From Streptomyces sp. 1331.2 (GTDB taxonomy: Bacteria; Actinomycetota; Actinomycetes; Streptomycetales; Streptomycetaceae), in the NCBI RefSeq assembly GCF_900199205.1, contig NZ_OBMJ01000001.1, forward strand, positions 1,488,001-1,552,000: a DNA stretch of 64,000 bases, given 5' to 3'. Both the position numbers and the translations under genes were made by a program. The number at the start of each line of letters is the position of its first letter. Within the stretch, counting starts at the first letter, position 1. Under the pieces are notes generated by a model that saw nothing but the letters and a program-made list of their open reading frames with translations, was not told the origin of the DNA and ran no database searches. Of this stretch, positions 9,301-16,818 are shown piece by piece.

Positions 9301-9478
9301 GCGGATCGCCGACACGCTCGGCGTCCAGGTCATCGCCGAGGGCATCGAACACCCGGAACAGCGCGACCTGCTGGCCGCCATGGGCTGCCCGCTCGGCCAG
9401 GGCTACCTCTTCGCCCACCCCATGGACTCCACCCGCGCCCTCGCCCTGGTACGCAGCACCACCTACGAACCGGCGTGA
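6311..9478 (+). CDS. Membrane PAS-GGDEF-EAL protein (c-di-GMP turnover)
   Basis: A 1055-residue composite enzyme expected to make and/or break cyclic di-GMP at the membrane; in streptomycetes c-di-GMP sets the timing of development through BldD. The first 310 or so residues carry about eight to ten hydrophobic segments. A GAF-like region (about 320-480) and a PAS domain (about 487-607) follow. The GGDEF motif is intact (RLGGDEFAVL, about residue 697). The EAL domain has EALVRW (about 824), IDDFGTGYSS and VIAEGIEHPE, so both domains look catalytically competent. The start is TTG at 6311, fixed by the GGAGGAGGT seven bases upstream; no ATG or GTG gives a better fit. It resembles the multi-TM composite proteins such as RmdB or CdgF, but I cannot assign which. 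Confidence 0.92.
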   Translation: MTRRRQRLMACYLLWMVVFTGIYYANPGQRIVWWTGIGLGGVAAIVLGVRLNRPAHARFWYVLALANLSFTAGEVVQAVQLDILHEANPFPSVADAFYLAEYVLYAAGVLGFIRWRTARQDRAGLLDALIPTIGLALLAWIYLILPYAQNPDLTWFQKAVSIAYPLGDVVVLALLLRLLTPRGGNSRSLQLLAVGTVGLLVSDVLYALIQLHGTWRIGTPVELGWAAFYTAWGAAALHPSMVELTRPVPTQQPDLGAARLVLLTLASLIAPAILIIESLAGNTSNAGVIGAFSALLYLLVLARLAVVVSARRQAIARERALREAGARLTAAVTVEEVADAVQSAASTLMPAEPGHVALLAVAEAGVLHVRHAERGAAQHRVGTASDSDQVLALAAYRETRLLPVEAVDLPTRELTGHLDGMPYALICPLTLAERPSGDPLIGALIVTGTEQELASLWSSLEILAAQAALAVERVVLSQEVTRRNSELYFRTLVQNASDVILILDADDGVRYASPSAESVLGRPRLAGTLVTDLVPPEDSREVGKALARMRGASDPPRGEHAREHPREHWRLLRHDRTPIEAEVRFNDLRADPTVGALVLTLRDVTEQRQMERELTHRAFHDSLTGLANRVLFQDRVGHALSRGERSGSVTGVLFIDLDDFKVVNDTQGHAVGDELLVAVSLRISTALRSSDTAARLGGDEFAVLVEDATRPADVDTIAAGVLEVFTEPFKLKAGAVRVSASIGVATTEDSVDATELLTHADLALYSAKAAGRRQWCHYRPALQAGLVERHELNEHLDSAIAESAFQLYYQPIVDLRTGDLVAFEALVRWPHDRRGMVLPDEFIALAEESGQIVPLGAWVLERAAQEAAAWQAASSTVRAATGRPPLRVNVNVSARQFRDAGFVDVVRQSLATSGIDPHTLVLELTESVLMRRDDRIHADMATLSDLGVAIAIDDFGTGYSSLSYLREFPISLLKIDKSFIDGLGHSAQQYALVEGISRIADTLGVQVIAEGIEHPEQRDLLAAMGCPLGQGYLFAHPMDSTRALALVRSTTYEPA

Positions 9479-9611
9479 GCCGCGGGGGTGGCGGGCGGCG
9501 CGGGGCGGCGGGGGCGGCGGGTCCGGGGCGGCGAGGGGCGCGAGGGGCGGCGAGGGGCGGCCAGGAGTCGCAACCCACCCCTCGCCGAACCACCTCTCCG
9601 GGCAGGGGAGT

Positions 9612-9923
9612 TCAGGGGTTGGCGCGGACCAGGTCCAGCAGGCCCGGGAAGCGCTTGTCGAGGTCCTCGCGACGGAGGGTGGCCGCGCGGCTGTTGCCGC
9701 GGTCCACCTGGCGGACCAGGCCCGCTTCGCGCAGGACCCGGAAGTGGTGGGTGATCGTGGACTTTGAGACCGGCAGGTTGAAGGAGGCGCAGGTGCGTGC
9801 CGCCCCCTCGGCCTCGCGCAGCAGGGCCGAGATCACCCCGTAGCGCAGCGGATCGGCGAGTGCGTTCAGGACCGTCCGCAGGTCCATCTCCTCGATCGAG
9901 GGGTGGCCTTCCGGGTCGGGCAT
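9612..9923 (-). CDS. ArsR-family winged-helix repressor
   Basis: A 103-residue protein with the ArsR fold: LADPLRYGVISALL at the start of the domain, the recognition helix region LPVSKSTITHHFRVLREAGLV (about 47-67) and the wing VDRGNSRAATLRRED. There are no clustered Cys or His as in metal sensors (one Cys only), so it probably responds to something other than metal through its C-terminus or dimer interface. It is transcribed away from an MFS exporter at 10060, the usual arrangement for a local repressor. A 23-bp palindrome in the shared gap (9996-10018) is the likely operator. Confidence 0.88.
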   Translation of the reverse strand: MPDPEGHPSIEEMDLRTVLNALADPLRYGVISALLREAEGAARTCASFNLPVSKSTITHHFRVLREAGLVRQVDRGNSRAATLRREDLDKRFPGLLDLVRANP

Positions 9924-9995
9924 CGGATCCTCCTTCCTCAGGCTTCATCAGGCATCTTCAGGTATGGGTTGCATCGTACCTCGCCGCATGGCACC

Positions 9996-10018
9996 GTAAG
10001 GTTCGAAAAATTCCTTAC
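9996..10018. promoter_or_regulatory. Candidate ArsR operator between ArsR and MFS genes
   Basis: GTAAGG at 9996-10001 and CCTTAC at 10013-10018 form an inverted repeat with an AT-rich centre (11 bp), the only such island in the 136-bp gap. ArsR proteins bind imperfect inverted repeats over the divergent promoter; the pairing is inferred from position. Confidence 0.55.
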
Positions 10019-10059
10019 CTGGTCGCTCCGCGGCCGGGCCGAGCCTGGAGTTGTGCCCC

Positions 10060-11631
10060 ATGAGTACGCAGACCACGTCGTCTGCCACGCCACCGGTGGC
10101 GACGGAAGGGCAGCAGCCGCCCGGCCGTACGCTGACCCTGGCCGCGGTCCTCCTCGCGGTGTTCGTCGTGCCCATGTCCATCTCCGGCACGGCGGTCGCC
10201 CTCCCCGACATCGGCACCAGCACCCACGCCGACCTCGCCCCGCTCCAGTGGGTGGTGAACGCCTTCAACGTGGCCTTCGCCTGCTTCACCCTGGTCTGGG
10301 GCTCGATCGCCGATGTCATCGGCCGGGTCAAGGCCTTCGCGGCCGGCGTCGCCGTCTACGCCGTCGCCTCGCTCGCCAGCTCCGTCGCCACCGACGTCAT
10401 CTGGCTGGACGCCGCCCGCGCCCTCACCGGCATCGGCGGCGCCGCGATCTTCTCCTGCGGAGCCGCCATCGTCTCCACCGTCTTCGACGGCCCGGCCCGC
10501 GCCAAGGCCTTCGCGATGTTCGGCACCATCGCCGGCATCGGCGTCGCCATCGGCCCGTCCCTGGCCGGCGTGCTGGTCCAGGGCCTCGGCTGGCGCTGGG
10601 TGTTCGCGGTGCACGCCGTCGCCCTCGCCGTCGTGCTGCTCGCGATCCCCGCGATCTCCCGCGCGATGCCCTCCGACGCGGGCAGCGGCGGACGCATCGA
10701 CGTTCCCGGCAGCGCACTGTTCGTCGTCGCCATGGTGCTGCTCACCACCGCCATCGTGCAGGGCTCCCAGTGGGGTTGGGGCAGCATCGGGGTGATCGGC
10801 CTGTTCGTCGGCGCGGTCGTCGTGCTGGCCGTCTTCGCCGCCGTCGAGAACCGCAGCGCCCACCCCATGCTCGACCTCAGCGTGCTGCGCAACCGCCGCT
10901 TCGTCGGGCTCTGCCTGGTGCCGGTCGCCGCCTCCTTCGGCTTCGTCACCATGCTCACCTACCTGCCGAGTTACCTCACCGCCGTCACCGGCCGCGACAC
11001 CGGCGCCGCCGGCGTGCTGATGCTGCTGCTCACCGCGCCGGTGCTGGTCTTCCCGATGCTCGCCGCCAAGCTGGTCACCCGCGGCGTCTCCGCGCTCACC
11101 CTGATCTACGTCAGCCTGGTCTGCCTGGTCGTCGGCGACATCGCCCTCACCCTGCTCTCCCCCTCCGTCACCGTCCTGGCGCTCGCCGCCCCGATGCTGA
11201 TCACCGGCGCCGGCATGGGCCTGTCGGCCGGCCTGGTCGACGGCCAGGCCCTGGAACTGGTCGACCCGGCCAAGGCGGGCATGGCGGCCGGCTTCCTCAA
11301 CACGCTGCGGCTGGGCAGCGAGGCCGTCGCCGTCGCGGTGTACGGCTCCGCGCTGGCCACCGTGCTCGGCACCCGGATCACCGACGGCATCGGCGCCCAC
11401 GAGGGCGCCTCGCAGGCCGACAAGGTCGCCGACCAGGCGGCCGGCGGCGACCTCTCCGGGGCGGCCGACCTGTCCGGCGCCACCGACCACAAGGGCTTCG
11501 TGGACTTCCTCGCCAACGCCTACGACTCCGCCTTCCACTCCGTCTTGTGGGGCCTCGCGGCCGTCGGCGTCGTGCTGATCGTCGTGATCGCGACCCTGCT
11601 GCGCGGCGGCGGCCAGAAGGCCCAGGCCTGA
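10060..11631 (+). CDS. MFS drug exporter, DHA2 (14-TM) type
   Basis: A 523-residue integral membrane transporter. After a short polar N-terminus the sequence runs MSISGTAVALPDIGTS, WVVNAFNVAFACF and GRVKAF, typical of the EmrB/QacA branch, with a GSIADVIGR loop between TM2 and TM3. About 14 hydrophobic segments can be counted to the C-terminus; an extramembrane Ala/Asp-rich loop (about 445-485) sits before the last one. ATG 10060 is used: GGAG lies nine bases upstream, whereas the in-frame TTG at 10051 is too close to it. Substrate unknown; likely proton antiport of a toxic compound. Divergent from the ArsR gene and probably repressed by it. Confidence 0.9.
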   Translation: MSTQTTSSATPPVATEGQQPPGRTLTLAAVLLAVFVVPMSISGTAVALPDIGTSTHADLAPLQWVVNAFNVAFACFTLVWGSIADVIGRVKAFAAGVAVYAVASLASSVATDVIWLDAARALTGIGGAAIFSCGAAIVSTVFDGPARAKAFAMFGTIAGIGVAIGPSLAGVLVQGLGWRWVFAVHAVALAVVLLAIPAISRAMPSDAGSGGRIDVPGSALFVVAMVLLTTAIVQGSQWGWGSIGVIGLFVGAVVVLAVFAAVENRSAHPMLDLSVLRNRRFVGLCLVPVAASFGFVTMLTYLPSYLTAVTGRDTGAAGVLMLLLTAPVLVFPMLAAKLVTRGVSALTLIYVSLVCLVVGDIALTLLSPSVTVLALAAPMLITGAGMGLSAGLVDGQALELVDPAKAGMAAGFLNTLRLGSEAVAVAVYGSALATVLGTRITDGIGAHEGASQADKVADQAAGGDLSGAADLSGATDHKGFVDFLANAYDSAFHSVLWGLAAVGVVLIVVIATLLRGGGQKAQA

Positions 11632-11684
11632 TCCGCCGCCCCGCCCTCCCGTAAGAGCCAACGGCCGCAGGGCCGTTCCGAAAC

Positions 11685-11719
11685 GCGGGAGGGCGGCTAC
11701 CCCCGGGCCGCCCTCCCGC
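11685..11719 (+). terminator. Terminator after the MFS gene
   Basis: A 12-bp G+C stem (11685-11696 with 11708-11719) and an 11-nt loop lie 53 bp after the MFS stop. No T run follows, as is usual in this group. Confidence 0.7.
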
Positions 11720-12013
11720 ACCACGACCTCACCCGCACCACCCCGAGACCGGGCCCGGCGCCGACACCCCCGAGCGGCGCCGGGCCCGCACCCATTCCAT
11801 GAGCGGTGCTCATGCACTGCGCCCATGAGCTCCACTCATGAGGCCGGGCCCATGAGTGCGGCTCATGGACAGAGCTCATGAACTCCTCTCATGGGGCCGG
11901 CTCATGAACGCCACTCATACGCTCCCGCCCCGCCCATGAGCTCCACTCATGCCGATCGCCCATGAGCGTTCCTCATCGCCCCGCGCAATCCACTCCGAAA
12001 GGACTCCGCACCA
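11720..12013. other. Intergenic region filled by a palindrome array
   Basis: Between the MFS terminator and the FAD hydroxylase. Apart from palindrome array B (11799-11976) it holds only an AAAGGA ribosome binding site at about 11998-12003. No reading frame with a recognisable product. Confidence 0.6.
11799..11976. repeat. Palindrome array B: ATGAG-N5-CTCAT with a 13-bp ladder
   Basis: Perfect copies start at 11799, 11825, 11852, 11936 and 11962. Degenerate copies at 11865, 11878, 11891 and 11904 follow each other at exactly 13 bp, sharing the terminal AT of one copy with the first AT of the next. Steps overall: 26, 27, 13, 13, 13, 13, 32, 26. It lies directly upstream of the hydroxylase gene. 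Confidence 0.95.
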
Positions 12014-13504
12014 ATGGACCCCGCCGTCACCACCCGTGCCCAAGTCGTCGTCGTCGGGGGCGGCCCGGTGGGCATGCTCGTCGCCGCCGAGCTGGGCCAC
12101 CACGGCGTCTCCACCGTCGTCCTGGAGACCAATCCGGAGACCGTCGACCAGCCCAAGGCCGGCACCCTGCACGCCCGTACCGTCCAGGGCCTGGCCCGCC
12201 GCGGCCACCTGCGCGCCCAGCCGGCCGCCGGCGACGGCCTCTCCCGCCGGAACGTCGACGCCTTCCACTTCGCCGGCCTGCCGGGCTTGGTCATCACCGC
12301 CCCCGGCACCGAGCCCGCCCCCATCTACGGCCGCTCCCAGGCCGACCTGGAACGGGACTTCGAGGCCCGGGCCCGCACCCGCGGCGTCACGGTCCTGCGC
12401 GGCCACACCGTCACCGACCTCGTCCACGGCCCCGACGACGTCCAGGTCACTGCCCAGGGCCCGGACGGCGTACGGCAGTTCACGGCCGAATACGTCGTCG
12501 GTGCGGACGGCGCCCGCAGCTCGGTGCGCGACCTGCTCGGCTTCGCTTCCGAGACCCACCCCGCGACCGTCTCCGCCCTGCTCGGCCTGGTCCGGCTGAC
12601 CGACCCCTACCGAGTGCCCTCCGGCTGGAACCGCACCCCGCACGGCTGGACGATCGCGGGCGTCAACCCGTACGGGCACAGCCGCTTCTTCACCATCGAC
12701 TTCCGCGGCCCGCACCCCGACCGGCACGCGCCGCTCACCCTCGCCGAACTCCGCTCCGAGGCCGAACGCATCCTCGGCCACCCGGTGCCGATGACCGACC
12801 CGGTGTTCTTCTCCAAGTTCAACGACTTCTCGCGCGTGGTGTGCGACTACCGCAAGGGCCGGGTCTTCCTGGCCGGCGACGCCGCCCACGTGCACTTCCC
12901 GGTCGGCGGCCAGGGCCTCAACCTCGGCCTGCAGGACGCGCTCAACCTCAGCTGGAAGCTCGCCCACACCCTGGCCGGCACCGCGGGCAAGGACCTGCTG
13001 GACACCTACGCCGCCGAGCGCCGCCCGGTCGCCCGCCGGGTGGTCGACAACACCCGCGCCCAACTCGCCCTGATGCGGCCCGATCCGGGCCTGGACCCGC
13101 TGCGCGACCTGGTCTCCGAGTTGCTCGGCGTCGAGGGCGCCAACGCCCACCTGGGCAACATGATCAGCGCCCAGGACACCGTCTACCCCGCCCGCACCTC
13201 GGACGGCTCCCCCTGGGAGGGGCACTTCCTGCCCAACCTCCCCCTCACCACGGCGGACGGCCCGACCGACGTCATACGCCTGCTGCTGGACGGCCGCCCG
13301 GTGCTGCTCCTGCTCGGTGCCGACGAGCAGGCGCACCGCAAGCAGGCCGAGAGCTGGTCGCACCTGCTGCGCGTGGTCCGGGCCGAGAGCGACCGCCAAC
13401 TCCCGTGGGACGCCGTCCTGGTACGCCCGGACGGCTACGTCGCCTGGGCCTCCGACGGCGGCCCACTGGCCGGCACGCTGCGCGAATGGTTCGGCGAACC
13501 GTAG
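12014..13504 (+). CDS. FAD-dependent aromatic hydroxylase (PHBH-type monooxygenase)
   Basis: A 496-residue class A flavoprotein monooxygenase, of the PheA/TfdB and rifampicin-monooxygenase-like group, expected to hydroxylate an aromatic substrate with NAD(P)H and O2. Visible signatures: the N-terminal GGGPVGMLVAAELG dinucleotide fold (about 13-26), the DGARSSVRD motif (about 168-176), and the GDAAHVHFPVGGQGLN motif (about 288-303) that binds the FAD ribityl chain, then the C-terminal thioredoxin-like region. ATG 12014 has AAAGGA ten bases upstream. It stands alone, ended by the strong terminator at 13568. Substrate unknown; a role in a natural-product pathway or antibiotic inactivation are both possible. 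Confidence 0.88.
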   Translation: MDPAVTTRAQVVVVGGGPVGMLVAAELGHHGVSTVVLETNPETVDQPKAGTLHARTVQGLARRGHLRAQPAAGDGLSRRNVDAFHFAGLPGLVITAPGTEPAPIYGRSQADLERDFEARARTRGVTVLRGHTVTDLVHGPDDVQVTAQGPDGVRQFTAEYVVGADGARSSVRDLLGFASETHPATVSALLGLVRLTDPYRVPSGWNRTPHGWTIAGVNPYGHSRFFTIDFRGPHPDRHAPLTLAELRSEAERILGHPVPMTDPVFFSKFNDFSRVVCDYRKGRVFLAGDAAHVHFPVGGQGLNLGLQDALNLSWKLAHTLAGTAGKDLLDTYAAERRPVARRVVDNTRAQLALMRPDPGLDPLRDLVSELLGVEGANAHLGNMISAQDTVYPARTSDGSPWEGHFLPNLPLTTADGPTDVIRLLLDGRPVLLLLGADEQAHRKQAESWSHLLRVVRAESDRQLPWDAVLVRPDGYVAWASDGGPLAGTLREWFGEP

Positions 13505-13567
13505 CCCAGCGGCGACCCCGACCGGCAGGCCGGACAGGCCCGGTAGGCCCGGACCGGCAGAACCCGA

Positions 13568-13599
13568 AAGGGCGGGTACGGCATCCCGTACCCGCCCTT
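13568..13599. terminator. Bidirectional terminator between hydroxylase and P450
   Basis: A perfect 13-bp stem (13568-13580 with 13587-13599) around a 6-nt loop, flanked by A residues on one side and T residues on the other. Placed between two converging genes, it can serve both. Confidence 0.85.
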
Positions 13600-13619
13600 C
13601 CGCCTACGCCCCGGTCCTA

Positions 13620-13688
13620 CACGTCCGACTCACGCGTCCGACCTACGCATCCGACCTGCGCGTTCGACCAACGCGTCCGGCCTACGCG
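13620..13688. repeat. 13-bp degenerate tandem repeat, about five units
   Basis: Units related to ACGCGTCCGACCT repeat with one to three changes each, immediately downstream of the P450 stop codon and before the terminator. No function evident. Confidence 0.7.
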
Positions 13689-13692
13689 GCCG

Positions 13693-14901
13693 CTACCACC
13701 GCACCGGCAGCGCAGTCGGCCGCCGCAGGACCGTGCCGATGTCCCACGGCACGTCGGCGGGCTCGACGGCCAGCTCCAGCGTCGGGAACTCCTGTGCCAG
13801 ACGGGTCAGGACGGAAACGATCTCCATCCGCGCCAGCGCCGCACCCATGCAGTGGTGCATGCCGTACCCGAACTGCAGGTGCCGCTTGGCCGGCTGACGG
13901 TCGGGGTCGATGACCAGCGGGTCCGGGAAGACCTCCGGGTCGCGGTTGGCGGCGAAGGCGTCCGGGTACACGACGGTGCCCTCGGGCACCAGGCCGACGC
14001 TGGTCTCCAAGTCCCGGCCGGCGATCCGCGGGAAGGCGGAGATGGTGCCGAGCGGGATCAGCCGGATCAGCTCCTCGGCCAGCTGCGGCGCGATCTCCGG
14101 CTCCTCGGCGAGCCGGCGCCACAGCGCCGGGGCAGCCAGCAGGGCGTAGAGCGACTTGGTGAGCACGGACACGATGTTCTGGTCGGCACCGAGCAGCGAG
14201 CCGAAGAACAGGCCGGTCAACTCGGCATCGTCCAGCGCGGGTTCGACCTTGTCCCGGTTGTCCCGGAACTGCTCGATCAGCCCGCCGGGCAGCACCGGCC
14301 GCACACCGGTGACCAGGTCCTGCACGTAGCCGTAGACCCGGTAGAAGTGCTGGACCAGGTCGGGCACGTTCTCGTGCGAGGCGATCTGGACCACCCGCGC
14401 GGACGGCCGGAAGTACTCGACGTCGTCGAGCGGCACACCGAGGAAGTGGCAGTTGACGGTGATCGGCACCCGGTCGACCAGGTCGCGGAACAGGTCCGGC
14501 GAATCGGCGGCGCGCAGCCGCGCGATCCCCTCCTCGATGACCCGGTCGAGCACCGGTCGCAGCCGCTCCACACCGTTCGCGCTGTAGTCGGCGGCGACGA
14601 ACCCGCGCACTCTGGCGTGGTGCGGGGCGTCCAGGTTGAGCAGCAGCTCCTTCGGCATCACCGTGGGCAGGAAGCTGGGCCCGCCCTCGACGTTGGTCTC
14701 GGTGCGCCCGGAGGCCGGGTCGGTGAGCAGCTTGTGGACGTCGGCGTACCGGGTGAGGTGAACGGCGGGGTGGCCGCTGGGCAGCTCGATCAGCGGCACG
14801 CCGTTCGGGCCGGGCTCGGCCAGCGGGATGAAGGCCGGGACGGGGTCCAGGTGCGGGACGTCCGTGACGGTGACGGTTGCGGACGGGACAACGGTGGTCA
14901 T
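13693..14901 (-). CDS. Cytochrome P450, third gene of the afsA operon
   Basis: A 402-residue soluble bacterial P450. The haem ligand is Cys351 in FGYGMHHCMG; the ExxR pair is Glu277/Arg280. The I-helix reads LGADQN (237-242): the acidic residue is present, but the usual proton-relay Thr is Gln241. ATG 14901 has GGAG five bases upstream. The gene lies 88 bp after a HAD phosphatase gene and behind afsA, all leftward. This set parallels S. rochei, where SrrX (AfsA), SrrP (phosphatase) and SrrO (P450) make the SRB butenolides; by analogy this P450 would oxidise the acyl side chain of the signal. That role is inference from context, not from substrate-site residues. Confidence 0.9.
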   Translation of the reverse strand: MTTVVPSATVTVTDVPHLDPVPAFIPLAEPGPNGVPLIELPSGHPAVHLTRYADVHKLLTDPASGRTETNVEGGPSFLPTVMPKELLLNLDAPHHARVRGFVAADYSANGVERLRPVLDRVIEEGIARLRAADSPDLFRDLVDRVPITVNCHFLGVPLDDVEYFRPSARVVQIASHENVPDLVQHFYRVYGYVQDLVTGVRPVLPGGLIEQFRDNRDKVEPALDDAELTGLFFGSLLGADQNIVSVLTKSLYALLAAPALWRRLAEEPEIAPQLAEELIRLIPLGTISAFPRIAGRDLETSVGLVPEGTVVYPDAFAANRDPEVFPDPLVIDPDRQPAKRHLQFGYGMHHCMGAALARMEIVSVLTRLAQEFPTLELAVEPADVPWDIGTVLRRPTALPVRW

Positions 14902-14989
14902 GCGTTCTCCGGTTGGACGTGTGAGGCGAGGGGGTGCGGGAGCAAGGGGGCGCGGGAACAGGGGAGCGCCGGCCCGTGAGGTCAGGGCG

Positions 14990-15646
14990 TCAGGTGAGCG
15001 CGGGCAGCCCGATCAGGCCGGTCAGTTCCCGTACGGCCTGGGCGCTGTTGCGGAAGTGCACCGCGCGCCAGCCGCAGCGCCGGGCGGCAACGCAGTTCTC
15101 GGGGAGGTCGTCGATCAGCACGCACTCCTCCGCCGTGACCCCCGCCTCCTGCTCGGCGAGCCGGAAGATCTCCGGGTCGGGCTTGCGGAACCCGACCTTG
15201 CAGGAGTCGACCACGCAGTCGACCTCGCCGGCCGGCGCCACGATGGCCTGCCAGTACGGCTCCCACTCCGCGACGTTGTTGCTGAGGATGCCGACCCGGA
15301 AGCCGTTCTCCTTGGCGTGCCGGACGGTCGCGGCCATCACCGGGTTGGCGTTGACCCCCTCGAACCACTGCTCGCCGAAGCGTTCGAAGCGGGCGCGGGT
15401 CAGGTCGATGCCGGGGTTCCCGTCCTGCAGGACACGGACCATGGCCTCGCCCCACTCGGCCTCGGTGAGCATGGCGAGTTCGATGGGCGCGAGCGGTTCG
15501 ACGCCCAGCTCGCCGGCGACGGTGCCGAGGGCGGTCTTCAGCTGGCGCGGGGTGATGCCGGTGCGGGCGTGGTACGAGTCGAAGAGGTCGTCCAGCGGCG
15601 GCGAGAGCACTCCGCCGAAGTCGAACCAGATCATGGGCTTGGACAT
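14990..15646 (-). CDS. HAD-IA family hydrolase (probable signal phosphatase)
   Basis: A 218-residue HAD-superfamily protein. Motif I is WFDFGGVL with the nucleophile Asp9; the usual second Asp is Gly, as in the epoxide-hydrolase-N/haloacid group that still includes phosphatases. Motif II is VGILSNN, motif III the Lys in KVGFRKPDP, motif IV LIDDLPEN. The start ATG 15646 has AAGGAG eight bases upstream; the open frame extends much further but without coding character. Its place between afsA and a P450 suggests it dephosphorylates the butenolide phosphate made after AfsA condensation, as proposed for SrrP. Loss of the second Asp leaves the phosphatase role less certain. Confidence 0.88.
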   Translation of the reverse strand: MSKPMIWFDFGGVLSPPLDDLFDSYHARTGITPRQLKTALGTVAGELGVEPLAPIELAMLTEAEWGEAMVRVLQDGNPGIDLTRARFERFGEQWFEGVNANPVMAATVRHAKENGFRVGILSNNVAEWEPYWQAIVAPAGEVDCVVDSCKVGFRKPDPEIFRLAEQEAGVTAEECVLIDDLPENCVAARRCGWRAVHFRNSAQAVRELTGLIGLPALT

Positions 15647-15726
15647 TGCAGCGTCTCCTTGCGGTGCTCGGTGCTCGGTGCTGGCGCGCAGTGCTGGCGC
15701 GCGGTGTCGGCGCTCGGCGGCGGCGC

Positions 15727-16743
15727 TCAGACGCTGGCCGCGGCATAGGAGAAACGATTCTCCAGCGCGCCGGTGATCGGGCTGGTGCGGGTGAGGTGCA
15801 CCCGGGCCCGGGCGATCTGCTCGTCCTCCTGCACCATGGCGATCTCGAACGCGACGGTCTCCGCCGCCGGCGGCTCCACCACCCGCACGACGCAGTCGGT
15901 CGGCAGCTCGAACTCGCCGAAGCGGGTGAAGTCCGTCTCCACCCGGGCGAGGAGCAGGCTGCGCGGCGAGAGCCCGAACAGCTCCTGCGCCGCGTACATC
16001 GCGGACTGCCGGAACCCTTCGAAGATCAGCGCGCCCGGAACGTGGTCCAGCGGGTGGTCGAAGAGCGCCGGGTTGCCCTGGTCGACGACGACCTGGGTGC
16101 GCAGCTCGTGGTCGCCCACCTCGACCCCGGCCAGCACGACGTTCTGCCCGGAGGCGCGGCCGACCGAGATCGCCGGCACCCGGCGGCCGGTGTGGTGCGG
16201 CCGGGCCGGCGTCAGCGCGAGGACGGCACGGCCCTTGTCGCGCATCCGGTCCCAGGCCGCGCCCGGCATCCACTGGCACACGGTGCGCATGGTGGCGGCC
16301 TCGCTGCCGTCCACCGAAAGGACCAGGTCGAGGGTGCTGCCGGTGACGACGCCGTCGCGGTGCTTGAGGTCGGCCTGGTGGGCCCGGATCACGGCCTGGC
16401 CGGGGCGCGCCCCGATCCGCAGCGCCTCCGGGTCGGTGATGTTCAGTTCCCCGCTGACGAAGATGAACTTGTTGTCCAGCGGCGCGCCCAGGAAGGTGTG
16501 CGCGGCGTAGATGGAGGCCTGGCGGAACACCTCGACCAGCAGCAGCGGGTCATAGGCGGCGGGCGCGGTGACGTTGTCGCTGTAGTAGCTGTGGACGCGC
16601 GGGAGCTGCGCGGCGATGAGGTACTCGCCCTCGGCGACCCGGACGGAATCGGTGAGGAAGACCTCGCAGATGGCGGCCCGGTGGACGGTGGCACGCGGGA
16701 CGGTGTTCGAGTACGTGAGAGTACCGTCGAGGATCGTGGACAT
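15727..16743 (-). CDS. afsA: AfsA-family butyrolactone/butenolide signal synthase
   Basis: AfsA condenses a beta-ketoacyl thioester with dihydroxyacetone phosphate, the committed step to gamma-butyrolactone and butenolide autoregulators. The 338-residue product has the family's two hot-dog-like halves: the first with VHRAAICEVFLTDS and DPLLLVEVFRQASIYAAH, the second with NPALFDHPLDHVPGALIFEGFRQ, both typical AfsA blocks. ATG 16743 has an AGAGGGGG ten bases upstream; an in-frame ATG ten codons earlier lacks one. The stop is 80 bp before the HAD gene, so an operon afsA-HAD-P450 is likely. No BprA-type reductase and no ScbR/ArpA-type receptor gene are adjacent, which favours a butenolide product and a receptor encoded elsewhere. 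Confidence 0.93.
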   Translation of the reverse strand: MSTILDGTLTYSNTVPRATVHRAAICEVFLTDSVRVAEGEYLIAAQLPRVHSYYSDNVTAPAAYDPLLLVEVFRQASIYAAHTFLGAPLDNKFIFVSGELNITDPEALRIGARPGQAVIRAHQADLKHRDGVVTGSTLDLVLSVDGSEAATMRTVCQWMPGAAWDRMRDKGRAVLALTPARPHHTGRRVPAISVGRASGQNVVLAGVEVGDHELRTQVVVDQGNPALFDHPLDHVPGALIFEGFRQSAMYAAQELFGLSPRSLLLARVETDFTRFGEFELPTDCVVRVVEPPAAETVAFEIAMVQEDEQIARARVHLTRTSPITGALENRFSYAAASV

Positions 16744-16782
16744 GGCTGAGCTTCCCCCTCTGTGCTCCTGCATGTAGGTACC

Positions 16783-16818
16783 CCTCCGATCGGAGGTGCG
16801 AGCGTGATCGTACCTCCG
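16783..16818 (-). promoter_or_regulatory. Candidate operator upstream of afsA
   Basis: CCTCCGATCGGAGG (16783-16796) is a perfect 14-bp palindrome about 40 bp upstream of the afsA start; a third half-site, ACCTCC, follows at about 16811. Autoregulatory genes of this kind usually carry receptor boxes here. The match to the published ARE consensus is poor, so it may bind another regulator. Confidence 0.45.

Noticed and set aside
10015..11835. A 606-codon leftward open frame across the MFS gene
   Set aside because: It is the antisense of the DHA2 transporter; composition is Gly/Asp/His-rich and no domain is visible.
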